Positions 26,382 to 35,790 of a stretch of DNA of 64,000 nt are shown in pieces. The notes beneath the pieces are model-generated. The model did not search any database. It worked only from the letters and a program-made list of their open reading frames with translations, and had not been told where the DNA came from. Made by a program: the position numbers and the translations under genes. Positions within the stretch are counted from its first letter, which is position 1, and the number at the start of each line of letters is the position of its first letter. Source of the DNA: an uncultured OM182 clade bacterium (GTDB lineage Bacteria > Pseudomonadota > Gammaproteobacteria > Pseudomonadales > Azotimanducaceae); assembly GCA_905182025.1 (NCBI GenBank), contig CAJJAA010000016.1, positions 1 to 64,000 on the forward strand, in the 5' to 3' direction.

Positions 26382-27464
26382 GTGACGCAGCAACTCACGC
26401 TAGCAAAGCATACAGGTTCGAGCCGTATCGGTACCGCTCAAGCGGCCGCTTGTCGCCAAGGTTGGCCAGCTTGCAGGACTGGCCTCTGATCCTGATCGAT
26501 ATTCACACCAAGCAGGGTATTGTTGGCCGCAGTTATCTTAGAGCCTTACCGATTGCAGCGATCCGTTCCCGCCATCGTCCATTCGATCGAGGACTTCGCG
26601 GACATGTTCAAGGGCAAGCCGCTGGCTCCGCTTGATGTCTATGCTGAGAGCATGCGTTCACTGCACCTCGTGGGTCGTGAGGGCATCACGCTGATTGCGC
26701 TGCCGGCATCGATATGGCGATTTGGGATGCGCTTGCTAAGGCTGCCAATATGCCGCTGGCCAGTTTGCTCGGTGGCAGTCCGGGTCCTGTTCGCGCATAC
26801 AACACCAACGGTCTTTGGTTAAAACCGCTGGATGAACTCGGCGACGAGGCCGCCGCACTGGTCAGCGAGGGCAATTACAGCGCGGTTAAAATGCGGCTTG
26901 GCCGCGCATCGATAAAAGATGACGTCAAGGCTATTGCCATCGTGCGCGAAGCGGTCGGTGATGATGTTCACATCATGTCAGATTTCAATCAGGGTATGGC
27001 ATTCGGCGAAGCACTCTTGCGCCTGCACGCGTTAGATGATCAGGGCTTGTACTGGTTCGAAGAACCTATCGTCTACGACAATATAGAAGCGTACGCACAG
27101 ATCACCCGAGAGATAAAGACACCTATCCAAATAGGCGAAAACATCTATGGTCCGCGCGAGTTCTACAAGGCCGTCGTTGCGCATGCAGCGGATCTGTATA
27201 TGCCCGATCTGATGCGTATCGGTGGTGTCACGGGCTGGATGCGCGCGGCCTCAATTGCCGGTGCCGCCGGGTCTGCCGCTATCCAGCCATCTCTACCCCG
27301 AGGTCTCTGCTCACTTGATGCGGGCGAGCGAATCGGCCGACTGGATTGAATCTCGCGACTGGGCGCTTGCCGCTGATCGCTGAGCCATTCGATATCAAAG
27401 ACGGCAACATCATCGTCCCTGATCGGCCCGGTAGCGGCATTCGTCTGGGACGAAGCCGCTGATC
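26382..27464 (+). pseudogene. Mandelate racemase / muconate lactonizing enzyme pseudogene
   Basis: An enolase-superfamily gene broken by at least five frameshifts. In succession, changing frame each time, one reads VTQQLTLAK, RAVSVPLKRPLVAKVGQ, WPLILIDIHTKQGIVGRSYL, VPAIVHSIEDFADMFKGKP, then a long intact piece (26714-27280) with IDMAIWDALAKAANMPL, YSAVKMRLGR (the KxK-like catalytic strand), SDFNQGM, YWFEEPI and QIGENIYG, and finally SSHLYPEVSAHLM and EPFDIKDGN. The metal-ligand sites D, E and E remain visible. Flanking genes are intact, so this is real decay rather than poor sequence. Confidence 0.9.
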
Positions 27465-27542
27465 AAGCGTTACGCTATCTAAGCGCATGCTCACCAAGAT
27501 ATTAACCAACAGGTTCGCTGTCCAAATGTTAGTGAAAAAGTT

Positions 27543-28322
27543 ATGAATGAGATCAGTGATGAGCAATGGCAGGCATTCGATACACAGGGTTATGTGCGGT
27601 TAGGCAAGATTGGTCCTGCAGAAATGGTGCAAGCGATGCGACAACGTATCGACGAAATCATGCTTGGAGAAGCTAATCTTGACTATGATCGGATGTTGAT
27701 GCAATTAGACTCTAACGATGGCGCTTATGACTCTGCCGGTGAGCAGACACGAGGCCACAAAGGCAGAACGCTCAACTATCGAAAAATTCAGCTATTGGAA
27801 AGAGATCCGGTGTTCCTTGCTTACATGCAATTGCCGATATTTGCAGAAGCCGCCAAACGCTTTTATGGGGATGAGCCTGTGGCTGCGTTCAGAGCGATGT
27901 TTATGAACAAGCCTGCAGGTCAAGGTACCGTGCTGCCGTTACATCAGGATCGATGGCGTGCGCTAGATCGGGATCCTAAGTTAACCATCTATACGGCGCT
28001 TGATGCGGCCAATGAAGAAAATGGCTGTGTCGAAATTATTCCCGGCACTCAGCACACACTGCTCAATCCGGATCATCCCAGTGGATTCTTGGCAAAGGAC
28101 ATGGCGCAAGAATACGAGAGCCATCCTGATCTTTTTCCGCTGATTCTAGAGGCGGGTGAGGTTGTCCTGTTAAACCCCTGGACGCTCCACGGCAGTGGCA
28201 CTAATCGCTCAAACCTTCCAAGACGAGCATTTAGTGTTTGCCTTATGGATGCAGGCACCATGAGTATGCGTTACAAACGCCTGGCGTCACGGAGCGTTAT
28301 ATTTGGTGAGGGTGCGATGTAG
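27543..28322 (+). CDS. Phytanoyl-CoA dioxygenase family protein
   Basis: A 259-residue Fe(II)/2-oxoglutarate oxygenase. Iron ligands are H134 and D136 (HQDRW) and a late histidine in TLHGSG near residue 215; the 2-oxoglutarate arginine follows in RRAFSV. The ENGCVEIIPGTQH segment is typical. The family hydroxylates alpha carbons of branched acyl-CoAs or makes halogenated/hydroxylated small molecules. It directly follows the enolase-superfamily pseudogene, so part of its former pathway may be lost. Confidence 0.9.
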   Translation: MNEISDEQWQAFDTQGYVRLGKIGPAEMVQAMRQRIDEIMLGEANLDYDRMLMQLDSNDGAYDSAGEQTRGHKGRTLNYRKIQLLERDPVFLAYMQLPIFAEAAKRFYGDEPVAAFRAMFMNKPAGQGTVLPLHQDRWRALDRDPKLTIYTALDAANEENGCVEIIPGTQHTLLNPDHPSGFLAKDMAQEYESHPDLFPLILEAGEVVLLNPWTLHGSGTNRSNLPRRAFSVCLMDAGTMSMRYKRLASRSVIFGEGAM

Positions 28323-28577
28323 AATGTAATGCAAAGTAAGGTGGTTACCCAGACATTATAATCTAAATCGTAAAACGCCCCTTCGTGCAATTATATCTTC
28401 AGCTGAAAGAGGCTGAAAAATTGAGTCATCCATCATTGCAATTTTTAGTTAAGCCGCTTGCTAACGCTTCCATTAATCCCTTTGCAACTCGATCTTCAAC
28501 TGCTCTGTATTTCTCTGTGTCGATATAAAAGGCTAGGGCGGTTAAGCTACAGGGACCTATCAGCTGAGAACAACAAA

Positions 28578-29003
28578 ATGATGAAAATAGTATCTTGGGT
28601 CGTTGGAATATTGCTGGCCGTACCAGTGCTCTATATGGGCTTGATTTACGGGGCTTCAGAGTTCGCTGGTGAGGTGGTTACACTCGACAGGCCCGATGCT
28701 AAAGGTGAGGTGGGTCAGGTGCGAATTTGGATTGTCGAGCAAGAGGGTAGTGCTTGGGTTGAACATGGTAATGCTGAATCTTTCTGGATTAATCACTTGG
28801 CTGAATCAGCCGAGGTCGTGCTGAGCCGCAACGGCGAAAGTGTGAGTTATGTCGGTACGCCGGATAGCGCATCCCATGATCTGTATCATCAGTTAAGGTT
28901 GGAGAAGTATGGCTGGGGCGACCAACTTATTGCGAGTCTCACGGGAGGTAATGCCGATTGTGATGGTTTGCCTGTTCGACTTAGCTTGATGTCGAATGAC
29001 TAA
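28578..29003 (+). CDS. Membrane-anchored split-barrel-like protein, paralogue of 44262-44675
   Basis: A 141-residue protein with one N-terminal membrane helix (about 4-25) and a beta-rich domain: VGQVRIWIVEQEGSAWVEHGNAESFW, AEVVLSRNGESVSYVG. This order resembles deazaflavin/flavin split-barrel nitroreductase-like (DUF385-type) proteins, and the product at 44262 has the same layout (ARIESQGQLYVAANHWPRAWF). Starts ATG ATG; the first is used here. Cofactor binding is inference. Confidence 0.65.
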   Translation: MMKIVSWVVGILLAVPVLYMGLIYGASEFAGEVVTLDRPDAKGEVGQVRIWIVEQEGSAWVEHGNAESFWINHLAESAEVVLSRNGESVSYVGTPDSASHDLYHQLRLEKYGWGDQLIASLTGGNADCDGLPVRLSLMSND

Positions 29004-29610
29004 ATGAACAATCTCGTCACTGAAATATACAGCGTTCGCTGTCGTCAGATAATTGTACGGATGCATATGTCGTCCCGCCGTTAGGCTACGGTGAGGATGA
29101 CAGCGTCAGCAAACTATCGGTCGTGATTGTCATTCATTACATGCTTGTTTTGAATGGCAACACTCAGCATCGTTTGCCAACGACTAAGCGCAAGACCGAT
29201 AACCCTCGTCGCGGCTGTACCTGATCTTTAGCAAGATTTACGGCCATAACTGATTTCTTCGATCAAAGCGGTGGCAGCATTGAAACGGCGGCTGGACGCT
29301 AATGCGCGCTCAATAAATAGGATGATGCATGGGTGACGCCTTTTCGCAGAAAGACGCGTGGCAAGTATTGGCGATTAAGCGCTGAGTGTACCGTAAGATC
29401 TCAATATCGATTAGTTTGTTATGTGAAATACGAGACGTTGATTTGCATCAACGATTAGTCGGGTTGTAGAGACGTTCGTGGCTGTTTCCGTGCAACTTGT
29501 TAGCTAAAATATGTATAGTAAGCCGAACGATAGTGCGTTAATTCACTAACAGGTCATTGATTGGCGCAGTCCAGAAGATAACTGTTTGATAAATTTTATA
29601 AGGGAGCCCC
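29004..29610. other. Long intergenic region without a convincing gene
   Basis: A gap of 607 bp. A 43-codon open stretch on the minus strand (around 29245-29385) has no start and no recognisable similarity. Nothing else stands out. Confidence 0.3.
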
Positions 29611-29970
29611 ATGACAGAATTTGAAACCGCAGAATTGACGTTTAGTCTTGTGGGTTATGGGATGACTGCCATGGCGCTATACTTTACCGTCGTGAGTGGA
29701 TATTTAATCGTCGCCTATTTAGTTGGCGAGCAACTGTCTAAATCACAAATGATTATTGTTAGCTCGCTATTCTCCGTATTTGCTTTTAGCTTGGTATTTG
29801 GTTCATATAGTTTTTTTGCTGAAGCCAACAGAGTGGGTAGTGTCACCGCCTCATCTGTCGAATATTGGCTTGCCGCAGTAATTGGTCTGGCCGAACTCGC
29901 TGGCATTATATCTGCCTTCAAATTTATGTTTGATATTAGAAAGAAGGCGGCCGCTGTTCATTCTGATTGA
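29611..29970 (+). CDS. Small integral membrane protein of unknown function
   Basis: A 119-residue protein with three or four hydrophobic segments (about 14-36, 48-65 and 84-105) and a basic C-terminus. AAGGGAGCC before the ATG is a strong ribosome-binding site. Size and topology resemble 8853-9236. No function assignable. Confidence 0.7.
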   Translation: MTEFETAELTFSLVGYGMTAMALYFTVVSGYLIVAYLVGEQLSKSQMIIVSSLFSVFAFSLVFGSYSFFAEANRVGSVTASSVEYWLAAVIGLAELAGIISAFKFMFDIRKKAAAVHSD

Positions 29971-30177
29971 GTACAAATATCTCGAAATTCGATTTGCGCG
30001 TTTTCCAATAATAGAAAGCTCAGCTAGAGCATTGATTGGGTGAATAAAAGCCGCCTAAGAGATTAATCTTTCTATAAGCACTCAGCGCGCTTGGTTGGCT
30101 AAATTATCTCACCTTTTTTTGCACGCCCGCGTGCCAGTTGACGAGTGGTTCGCATGAGAAACGACGGAGGCACTCGA

Positions 30178-30939
30178 TTGAAAAAAGACCTTAACGAAGA
30201 TTTGATTAAAGACCATCATCCTGAGGTTATTCGTAAACGCTTATCTTTGGAGCCCAAGCGTCAAAATATATCTGACGCTGTGTTAGGCGGCATTGATGGG
30301 TGTATAACGACATTCGCAGTAGTTTCTGGTTCTGTGGGCGCTGGTTTTCCCTCTTCTGTTGCGGTGATACTTGGCTTTGCGAATCTTATTGCTGATGGTT
30401 TTAGCATGGCTGTCAGTAATTATGAATCGAGCAAAACAGAACAGGAGTATATCGAGAGTATTAAGAAAGCAGAAGAAATGCACATTGATCAAATTCCTGA
30501 AGGTGAACGAGAGGAAATTAGACAAATATTTGAAGCCAAAGGTTTTAGCGAAGAGTTACTTGAAAAAATCGTAGACACAATAACTGCAGATAAAAAGATA
30601 TGGCTAGACGTTATGCTAGCGGAAGAGCACGGTCTTGGTAAATCGTCACCTAAGCCCGCAATATCTGCCGGTGTGACATTTGTAGCATTTGTTTCGGTCG
30701 GTACTATTCCGTTGATGCCCTATGTCCTGCCGTCTTTGGATATGAATCAGCAATTTGCAGCCAGTGCTTTGCTTGCTGCAGCGATGTTTTTCTTGATCGG
30801 TATGCTTAAAAGCTACGCGCTTGAAAAGCCGGTATTTCTTTCGGGCCTGCGGACACTCTTGACCGGTGGTGCGGCGGCAGCACTCGCCTATTTCACCGCC
30901 CATTTTTTGCGTGAAGTTTTTAATATTGCGATTGGCTAG
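30178..30939 (+). CDS. VIT1/CCC1-family metal transporter
   Basis: A 253-residue membrane protein of the vacuolar iron transporter family, expected to export Fe(II) or Mn(II). The TTG start at 30178 is preferred because GGAGG lies 8 nt upstream; in-frame ATG 30154 and GTG 30145 lack a site. Helix 1 carries ISDAVLGGIDGCITTFAVVSG with the family's conserved aspartates, helix 2 GFANLIADGFSMAVSNY, and the cytoplasmic metal-binding helical domain EQEYIESIKKAEEMHI through LAEEHG contains the acidic residues. Three C-terminal helices complete it. Confidence 0.88.
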   Translation: MKKDLNEDLIKDHHPEVIRKRLSLEPKRQNISDAVLGGIDGCITTFAVVSGSVGAGFPSSVAVILGFANLIADGFSMAVSNYESSKTEQEYIESIKKAEEMHIDQIPEGEREEIRQIFEAKGFSEELLEKIVDTITADKKIWLDVMLAEEHGLGKSSPKPAISAGVTFVAFVSVGTIPLMPYVLPSLDMNQQFAASALLAAAMFFLIGMLKSYALEKPVFLSGLRTLLTGGAAAALAYFTAHFLREVFNIAIG

Positions 30940-31577
30940 TTATAGCGCTATGGGCTTAATGTTAAGCGCCGGCATAAAAACGCGGCATCAAAGATCACTT
31001 CAAAGATCACTTCAAAGGTCACTTCAAAGATCACTTCAAAGATAACGCCAGAGTTAACAGGAAAGTTAACATCACCAGCGTCCTCGAATTCACATAGATA
31101 TTACGGGTACGTTAGGATTTAGCGATTGAATTTATACATTGCGCAACATAAACCGTCTATCGAGAATCGAGCCGTTTGATGAGCCAAATTAGCTTCCGAC
31201 ACATAAATAAATGAAGAGAATTCGACACAATGTTGCTAATTAGTTGCAACTTTTACCGGCGTGTTAGGCGCCGCTTTTAGGTTCGATAGCGGTGGGTTCT
31301 CGTAAGTCCTTGTTAAAATTAGGGTTTTTAGTGGGCAGGCGCTGATAACGAGGTAATCAGGCATCCTAGTAAAAGCACTAGTTGCTGTAGGAGAACATCT
31401 ATATCATAGGGGGCCTAGATTATTAGTCTAGAACGGGTCTAAATTAGATATGCGGTTAGCAACATTTGGCCGTTGCATAGAAACAAGTTGTGATGTGCAC
31501 CGTTAGGTTCGAGTACTGTTCTTGTGATAGTGATAGCAAAAGCAGCATTATTTTTCACCATAATAAAAGAGAACGTT
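30940..31577. other. Long intergenic region before cspA
   Basis: A 638-bp gap. It holds the 12-bp repeat tract, a hairpin (CGGCG/CGCCG, 31257-31273) followed by CTTTT, and a segment of about 130 bp before the cspA start that probably encodes the long 5' leader usual for cold-shock mRNAs. No gene seen. Confidence 0.45.
30988..31047. repeat. Tandem 12-bp repeat, five copies
   Basis: Units of TCAAAGATCACT run head to tail: two perfect copies, one with GGT for GAT, one perfect, one ending in AACG. The tract is about 50 bp after the VIT1-like stop and far from the next start. Confidence 0.9.
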
Positions 31578-31784
31578 ATGAGTAAAGGTACGGTTAAGTG
31601 GTTTAATGCAGACAAGGGTTTCGGTTTTATTACTCCAGAAGACGGCGGCAAAGATTTATTTGTTCACCATTCTGAGATTCAAGCTGGCGGTCAGTTCGCT
31701 ACATTGAATGACGGCCAATCGGTTGAATTCGAAGTTGGTGAAGGTCAGAAAGGTCCATGTGCAAATAAAGTTACAGCTATCTAA
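31578..31784 (+). CDS. cspA: Cold-shock protein, CspA family
   Basis: A 68-residue single cold-shock domain. RNA-binding motifs are KGFGFI (RNP1) and DLFVHHS (RNP2), preceded by [10 protein letters not shown]. It acts as an RNA chaperone or antiterminator. The ATG is at 31578; an upstream in-frame extension has no support. The long non-coding stretch before it fits thermosensing leader regulation (inference). Which Csp paralogue it is cannot be decided. Confidence 0.95.
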   Translation: MSKGTVKWFNADKGFGFITPEDGGKDLFVHHSEIQAGGQFATLNDGQSVEFEVGEGQKGPCANKVTAI

Positions 31785-32270
31785 GCTAGTGCACATAGTA
31801 TGCGGTTGAAGTTGGTCATCTCCTAGGAGCGGCTGCCGTTCGACCGGACGTGACAAGCTGTCACTTGGTTTGTTTATTCGACCAACGTGGCAGACTGTCC
31901 ATCGTCACTAGTTCGCAGATTACGCGTTATTAGTTAGTAAACTTAGTGTCACGCTACCGACAAATGTTGGTCGTGTGATGTAACACATGAGATCCTCCTT
32001 GTGTCGTTCGGCACTTGGCTTCATTCCAAAAAAATATCCCAATCTACTGGTATGACTGAAATGCGCAATTTTTGCGAAATCAGATATCTCGTAATGCATC
32101 AGCACATGTATCTCAAACGATCTTTAGCATCCTTTGCTGATAGAAAACGTTAACGTGACCAGAGCAGATAGCATGCTGTTGAAGCCAACTCCTTTACGCC
32201 CTACAAACAATCAAATCATTTCTTTACTGGTCGCGTTACGCTGTCCTCAATTAATACTAGGAGATGTTCT
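31785..32270. other. Intergenic region
   Basis: A 486-bp gap with only the weak hairpin after cspA. No gene supported on either strand; the following gene has its own ribosome-binding site (AGGAGA). Confidence 0.3.
31850..31864. terminator. Weak hairpin after cspA
   Basis: GTGACA-AGC-TGTCAC is a perfect 6-bp stem with a 3-nt loop, followed by a T-rich but interrupted segment. Confidence 0.35.
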
Positions 32271-32726
32271 ATGAATTGGGACGCAATAGGTGCCATTGGA
32301 GAGATTCTCGGTGCACTAGCGGTCGTTTTAACGCTTGGTTATCTCGCAATTCAAGTCAGACAGAATACGCACGGCATGAAAGTCGCTGCGAAACTCGAGA
32401 TTGATAAGCAATTCACCTCGTATACCGATTTACTTCTGAATGATCCCGACTTGTTTGAGTTGCAGACCAGAGGCCTGACTGGGCAAGAACTCAGTACGAT
32501 TGATGCAGCAAAATTTTCACTTCTTATGCAAAGACTCACCTGGAATTTCTCCTCAATGCATTACCAATACATGACACAAGAGCTCTCGGAGGAAGATTGG
32601 CATGAATCAAGGCGGTTGATAAAGTGGATTACCGCCAGTGGCGGCTTTCGGTCGTGGTGGGAGACGAATCAAATTAACTTTTCTTATGATTTCAGAAATT
32701 ACCTCAATCAGTCTTTCAAATCCTAA
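32271..32726 (+). CDS. Small membrane-anchored protein, paralogue of 8235-8747
   Basis: A 151-residue protein with one N-terminal helix (about 8-28, IGEILGALAVVLTLGYLAIQV) and a soluble helical domain with conserved tryptophans (WNFSSMHYQY, FRSWWE). Layout and N-terminal pattern match the 8235 product. AGGAGATGTTCT precedes the ATG. Function unknown. Confidence 0.75.
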   Translation: MNWDAIGAIGEILGALAVVLTLGYLAIQVRQNTHGMKVAAKLEIDKQFTSYTDLLLNDPDLFELQTRGLTGQELSTIDAAKFSLLMQRLTWNFSSMHYQYMTQELSEEDWHESRRLIKWITASGGFRSWWETNQINFSYDFRNYLNQSFKS

Positions 32727-32840
32727 ATTGGACATTAGACTCATTGCGGCACCAGTGACGCTCGTGTATTTATCGTTATGAATATCAGAGCGTCTCATAA
32801 TATCAAACCTGATTACATCTAATAGTATGGAGGTTAGTAA

Positions 32841-33206
32841 ATGGATTGGTACATAGGCGTTCTGAAGAAATACGCAGTATTTAGTGGCAGGGCAAGGCGC
32901 AAAGAATACTGGTTCTTTGTTTTATTCAATGTGATCATAAGTCTTGTCTTGGCGTTGATCGACGTGGCAACAGATACGTTTGATTCAGAAGCCGGCATTG
33001 GGTTGCTGGGGACGATTTATGGGCTTGCTGTCATGATACCCAGCATCGCGGTGTTAGTTAGGCGCTTGCATGATACAAACCGCAGCGCCTGGTGGATCCT
33101 TATCGCTTTCGTGCCGCTTATCGGCGTGATTGTGTTGATCGTGTTTATGTTTTTGGAGGGCAACCCTGATGATAATGACTACGGCGAAAACCCTAAGTTC
33201 GCTTAA
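32841..33206 (+). CDS. DUF805 membrane protein
   Basis: A 121-residue inner-membrane protein of the DUF805 family: YAVFSGRARRKEYWFFVLFN at the start, RRLHDTNRSAWW between helices, and the acidic GNPDDNDYGENPK tail. Three or four helices. The family is widespread and of unknown function. GGAGG precedes the ATG. Confidence 0.93.
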   Translation: MDWYIGVLKKYAVFSGRARRKEYWFFVLFNVIISLVLALIDVATDTFDSEAGIGLLGTIYGLAVMIPSIAVLVRRLHDTNRSAWWILIAFVPLIGVIVLIVFMFLEGNPDDNDYGENPKFA

Positions 33207-33292
33207 GACTAACGACTACGCACACTTGAACAAAACATTAGACCAATCTACAAAATAATTTGTTGAACGTCGTACTGAGGTAAAGGCACATA

Positions 33293-33706
33293 ATGATTGA
33301 TGTATCGGGTAAAAAATTAGTTACAGCCTCTTGGATGTTTGTCGTCATGGCTTTGGTGATGGCGATACAGGGTGTTGTTGATGGGCTGCCAATGCATGGG
33401 GTTGATGCGAGTTGGCCAGATCATGCGCGCTTTCACATCACTTGGGCGACGGCGAGTAAAGTGGGTTTTTGCCTGACAGTAGGCATTGTTGCGCTTATTC
33501 CTTTGCGAAAAGCTGAACGGTGGAGCTGGTGGGTGATGTTAATCTTTTCTGTGTTTGGTTGTATGTCGCTTATTCCAGCCGCTATCTGGCAGGGAAGTGG
33601 CCCAAGAGCCATTTTTGAACTGCCAATTGCTGTGGGTTTCTTGGTCTTAGTCGCTGCTCTGGTCTTGAGTTTTCGAGTTGGCTTTCCGGTTAAGGACGTC
33701 GGCTAA
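33293..33706 (+). CDS. Four-helix membrane protein of unknown function
   Basis: A 137-residue protein with helices at roughly 9-25, 50-70, 78-98 and 108-128, and loop residues HARFHITWATASKVGF between the first two. AAAGG lies 7 nt before the ATG. No family recognised. Confidence 0.65.
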   Translation: MIDVSGKKLVTASWMFVVMALVMAIQGVVDGLPMHGVDASWPDHARFHITWATASKVGFCLTVGIVALIPLRKAERWSWWVMLIFSVFGCMSLIPAAIWQGSGPRAIFELPIAVGFLVLVAALVLSFRVGFPVKDVG

Positions 33707-34067
33707 AAGGGTTCTGTTAATTTTTGTAGCCGAGTAATATTCAAAAAACCCGGTCGTTGCCAAAGACGTTTAAGATAGCATGTACCGCTTTATAACGGAT
33801 GCAGAGGCCTTCGATCAGTCAGTGTTTAGGCCGCGGCCGGCTCGGTCAACACTGCTCGCTACAAGCGCCTTTCGTGCGCGCATAGACTTGATGTGCATTG
33901 CGTGTGATTTGTAGATACCTGCTTTAAATTCTTGCTCGCCAGCAGTTGAAATAAGTCTGCTATCCTCGTCCGTTGCTGCAGGGTAACCTGTCAATCGGTT
34001 CGCGCTTGGAAACCCAATATCAAGATCTTGTCGTCACTATGTTTACTGTCTAACTCGGAGTTATTGT
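33707..34067. other. Intergenic region
   Basis: A 361-bp gap. A minus-strand frame from a TTG at 33994 to a stop at 33815 (59 codons) is protein-like in composition but has no ribosome-binding site or recognised family, so I do not call it. Confidence 0.3.
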
Positions 34068-34748
34068 GTGCAAAAAATTGATCGTCATGAGCTGAAACAA
34101 TTTATCGCTCAGAACACGCTATTGTTTGGCACGCAAGCGCAGCCGGGTATTATGCAGACGCCGAATAATGAAATCGTTAAGTTTATTTATCCTCGTAAGA
34201 CGTTCTCTAAGACAACCCTTTTTCCGCAGGCTGCTAATTTTGAAAAGAATGCACAAGTGCTGAAAGACAAAGGCATCATCGGCCCTGTCGTATCAACGAC
34301 TGTTTATTGCCGAGCAGCCAATACCTATTACATTGTCTACGAGAAACTCGCCGGAGAAGAAATTCGGCATCTTTGTGATCAAGGACAGTTGCAACATTTG
34401 ACTGACCTCGCAAGGTACCTTGCTGATCTACATAGCAAGGGTATCTACTTTCGAGCACTGCATCTAGGCAATGTGCTGAGGCTCGATAATGGCGAGCTAG
34501 CACTTATTGATATTGCTGATTTGAAGTCAAAAAGCCGTTCACTCTCTTGTCTCGCTCGCGGCAGAAATATCGCGCATATGTTGAACGTGTTGGAAGACAA
34601 GGTGCATTTTCAGCAGTTTGGCTTGGGTCAGTTTCTTGACGACTATTTTCAACAGGCAAACCTAAGTGATGCTGAACGGCGTTTGTTAGTTTGGCGGATG
34701 AGGCTGCGTCTGCATGCGGACATGAGAGATGGGCTGGGTACGGTTTAG
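34068..34748 (+). CDS. Kinase-fold 'toluene tolerance' family protein, probably envelope glycan-related
   Basis: A 226-residue protein with a GTG start. It matches the Pseudomonas 'toluene tolerance' proteins, a branch of LPS/RIO-like kinases: KFIYPRKTFSKTTLFPQA near the N-terminus, then YFRALHLGNVL and LALIDIADL as the catalytic and metal loops. The usual catalytic HRD aspartate is replaced by alanine (FRALH), a change shared by that branch (S or A), so activity is uncertain. It is convergent with a glycosyltransferase gene, which supports an LPS-core or glycan role. Confidence 0.8.
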   Translation: MQKIDRHELKQFIAQNTLLFGTQAQPGIMQTPNNEIVKFIYPRKTFSKTTLFPQAANFEKNAQVLKDKGIIGPVVSTTVYCRAANTYYIVYEKLAGEEIRHLCDQGQLQHLTDLARYLADLHSKGIYFRALHLGNVLRLDNGELALIDIADLKSKSRSLSCLARGRNIAHMLNVLEDKVHFQQFGLGQFLDDYFQQANLSDAERRLLVWRMRLRLHADMRDGLGTV

Positions 34749-34754
34749 TTTGAC

Positions 34755-35786
34755 TTAACTCTGATCGATTGTCGGTAGTATGTCGGATAACCAGTTTAAC
34801 TGTTGTTGCACCCACAAATCTGAGTTGAACTCTGCCTGAATTCGTTTCAAACCTGCTGCACCCATCCGCAATGCTTTGTCGGGGTCACCTTGCAAGTCTT
34901 CGATGGCTGCTAGCCAATCTTCAACAGTGTCAGCGACAAAACCTGTCTGACCCTGCACGACAACATCTGCATTTGCCCCTGTGTTTGATGAAACAACCGG
35001 CAAGCCCGCGGCCATATACTGCAACACCTTCAACGCGCATTTGCCCCGGCTCCAATCGTCATCTGACATAGGTGCGATACCGATATGCGCGTTCGCTGCC
35101 TGTTCAAGTTCAACTTGTTCTGACCAACGATGACATTCAACGTTTAGGTGAGACAGTTCAAACGTGAAGTCACCGACAATAATGAGTTTGAGATTGTCGA
35201 ACCTTTTGCCAAGCGCTTCGAGCATGTCGGTATTCTCGTACAGATACTTTGAGGTCGACTGGCTGCCAATCCAGAGCATGCTAAAACATGCGCTTTTTGG
35301 GCGCTGGTAATACTTTCCGGTTTCAATGACGGTGGGCACATACTTGATCGACGGAATCGCACTGGCGCGACCCTTGTCGTGGCTAAGTTGTTGTGTCGCG
35401 ACGTTCGCAAGATAGTGATTGCCCGCCCAAACTTGCCAAGCTAGATTAACGGTTTGATTGAAACGATGCATGCGACGAGGCGCAGCTCGACCATCGCTTT
35501 TTGTGAAGATAGCGTCGTCAAAGTCAAAAATTATCTTGTCACAGAACATCGACAGTAATGTTAGGAAGAACTTGTCGAAGAGCTTTCGTTGAATAATGAT
35601 AATGTCGGCGGAGGGTGCCGCTATGAGCAGTTGAAATCGAAGTTGAAGCCCACCATCACTATTCAACCGTAACGTGCGGATGTGCCTTTTTTCGAGCGCA
35701 CGTCGTAAGGGTTGAATACGATAACGCGTCGTTGGGTTGTCTTCGCTCTTACTGACAAAGATAACTTGCGGTTTCAAGTTAGACAC
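34755..35786 (-). CDS. Glycosyltransferase, GT-B fold (group 1 family)
   Basis: A 343-residue cytoplasmic enzyme using a nucleotide sugar. The GTG at 35786 is chosen because it lies 4 nt after the upstream methyltransferase's stop; a longer TTG start would overlap it. The C-terminal donor domain carries IGIAPMSDDDWSRGKCALKV and LQYMAAGLPVVSSNTGANAD, the conserved family 4-type region. The acceptor is unknown; with the methyltransferase and kinase-like genes it suggests LPS core or surface-glycan assembly. Confidence 0.9.
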   Translation of the reverse strand: MSNLKPQVIFVSKSEDNPTTRYRIQPLRRALEKRHIRTLRLNSDGGLQLRFQLLIAAPSADIIIIQRKLFDKFFLTLLSMFCDKIIFDFDDAIFTKSDGRAAPRRMHRFNQTVNLAWQVWAGNHYLANVATQQLSHDKGRASAIPSIKYVPTVIETGKYYQRPKSACFSMLWIGSQSTSKYLYENTDMLEALGKRFDNLKLIIVGDFTFELSHLNVECHRWSEQVELEQAANAHIGIAPMSDDDWSRGKCALKVLQYMAAGLPVVSSNTGANADVVVQGQTGFVADTVEDWLAAIEDLQGDPDKALRMGAAGLKRIQAEFNSDLWVQQQLNWLSDILPTIDQS

Positions 35787-35790
35787 GGCG

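Noticed and set aside
31920-32105. 61-codon minus-strand frame after cspA
   Set aside because: No ribosome-binding site or similarity; the gap reads better as non-coding.
33815-33994. 59-codon minus-strand frame starting TTG with natural-looking composition
   Set aside because: No ribosome-binding site, no recognised family, and just the length expected by chance in a 360-bp gap.
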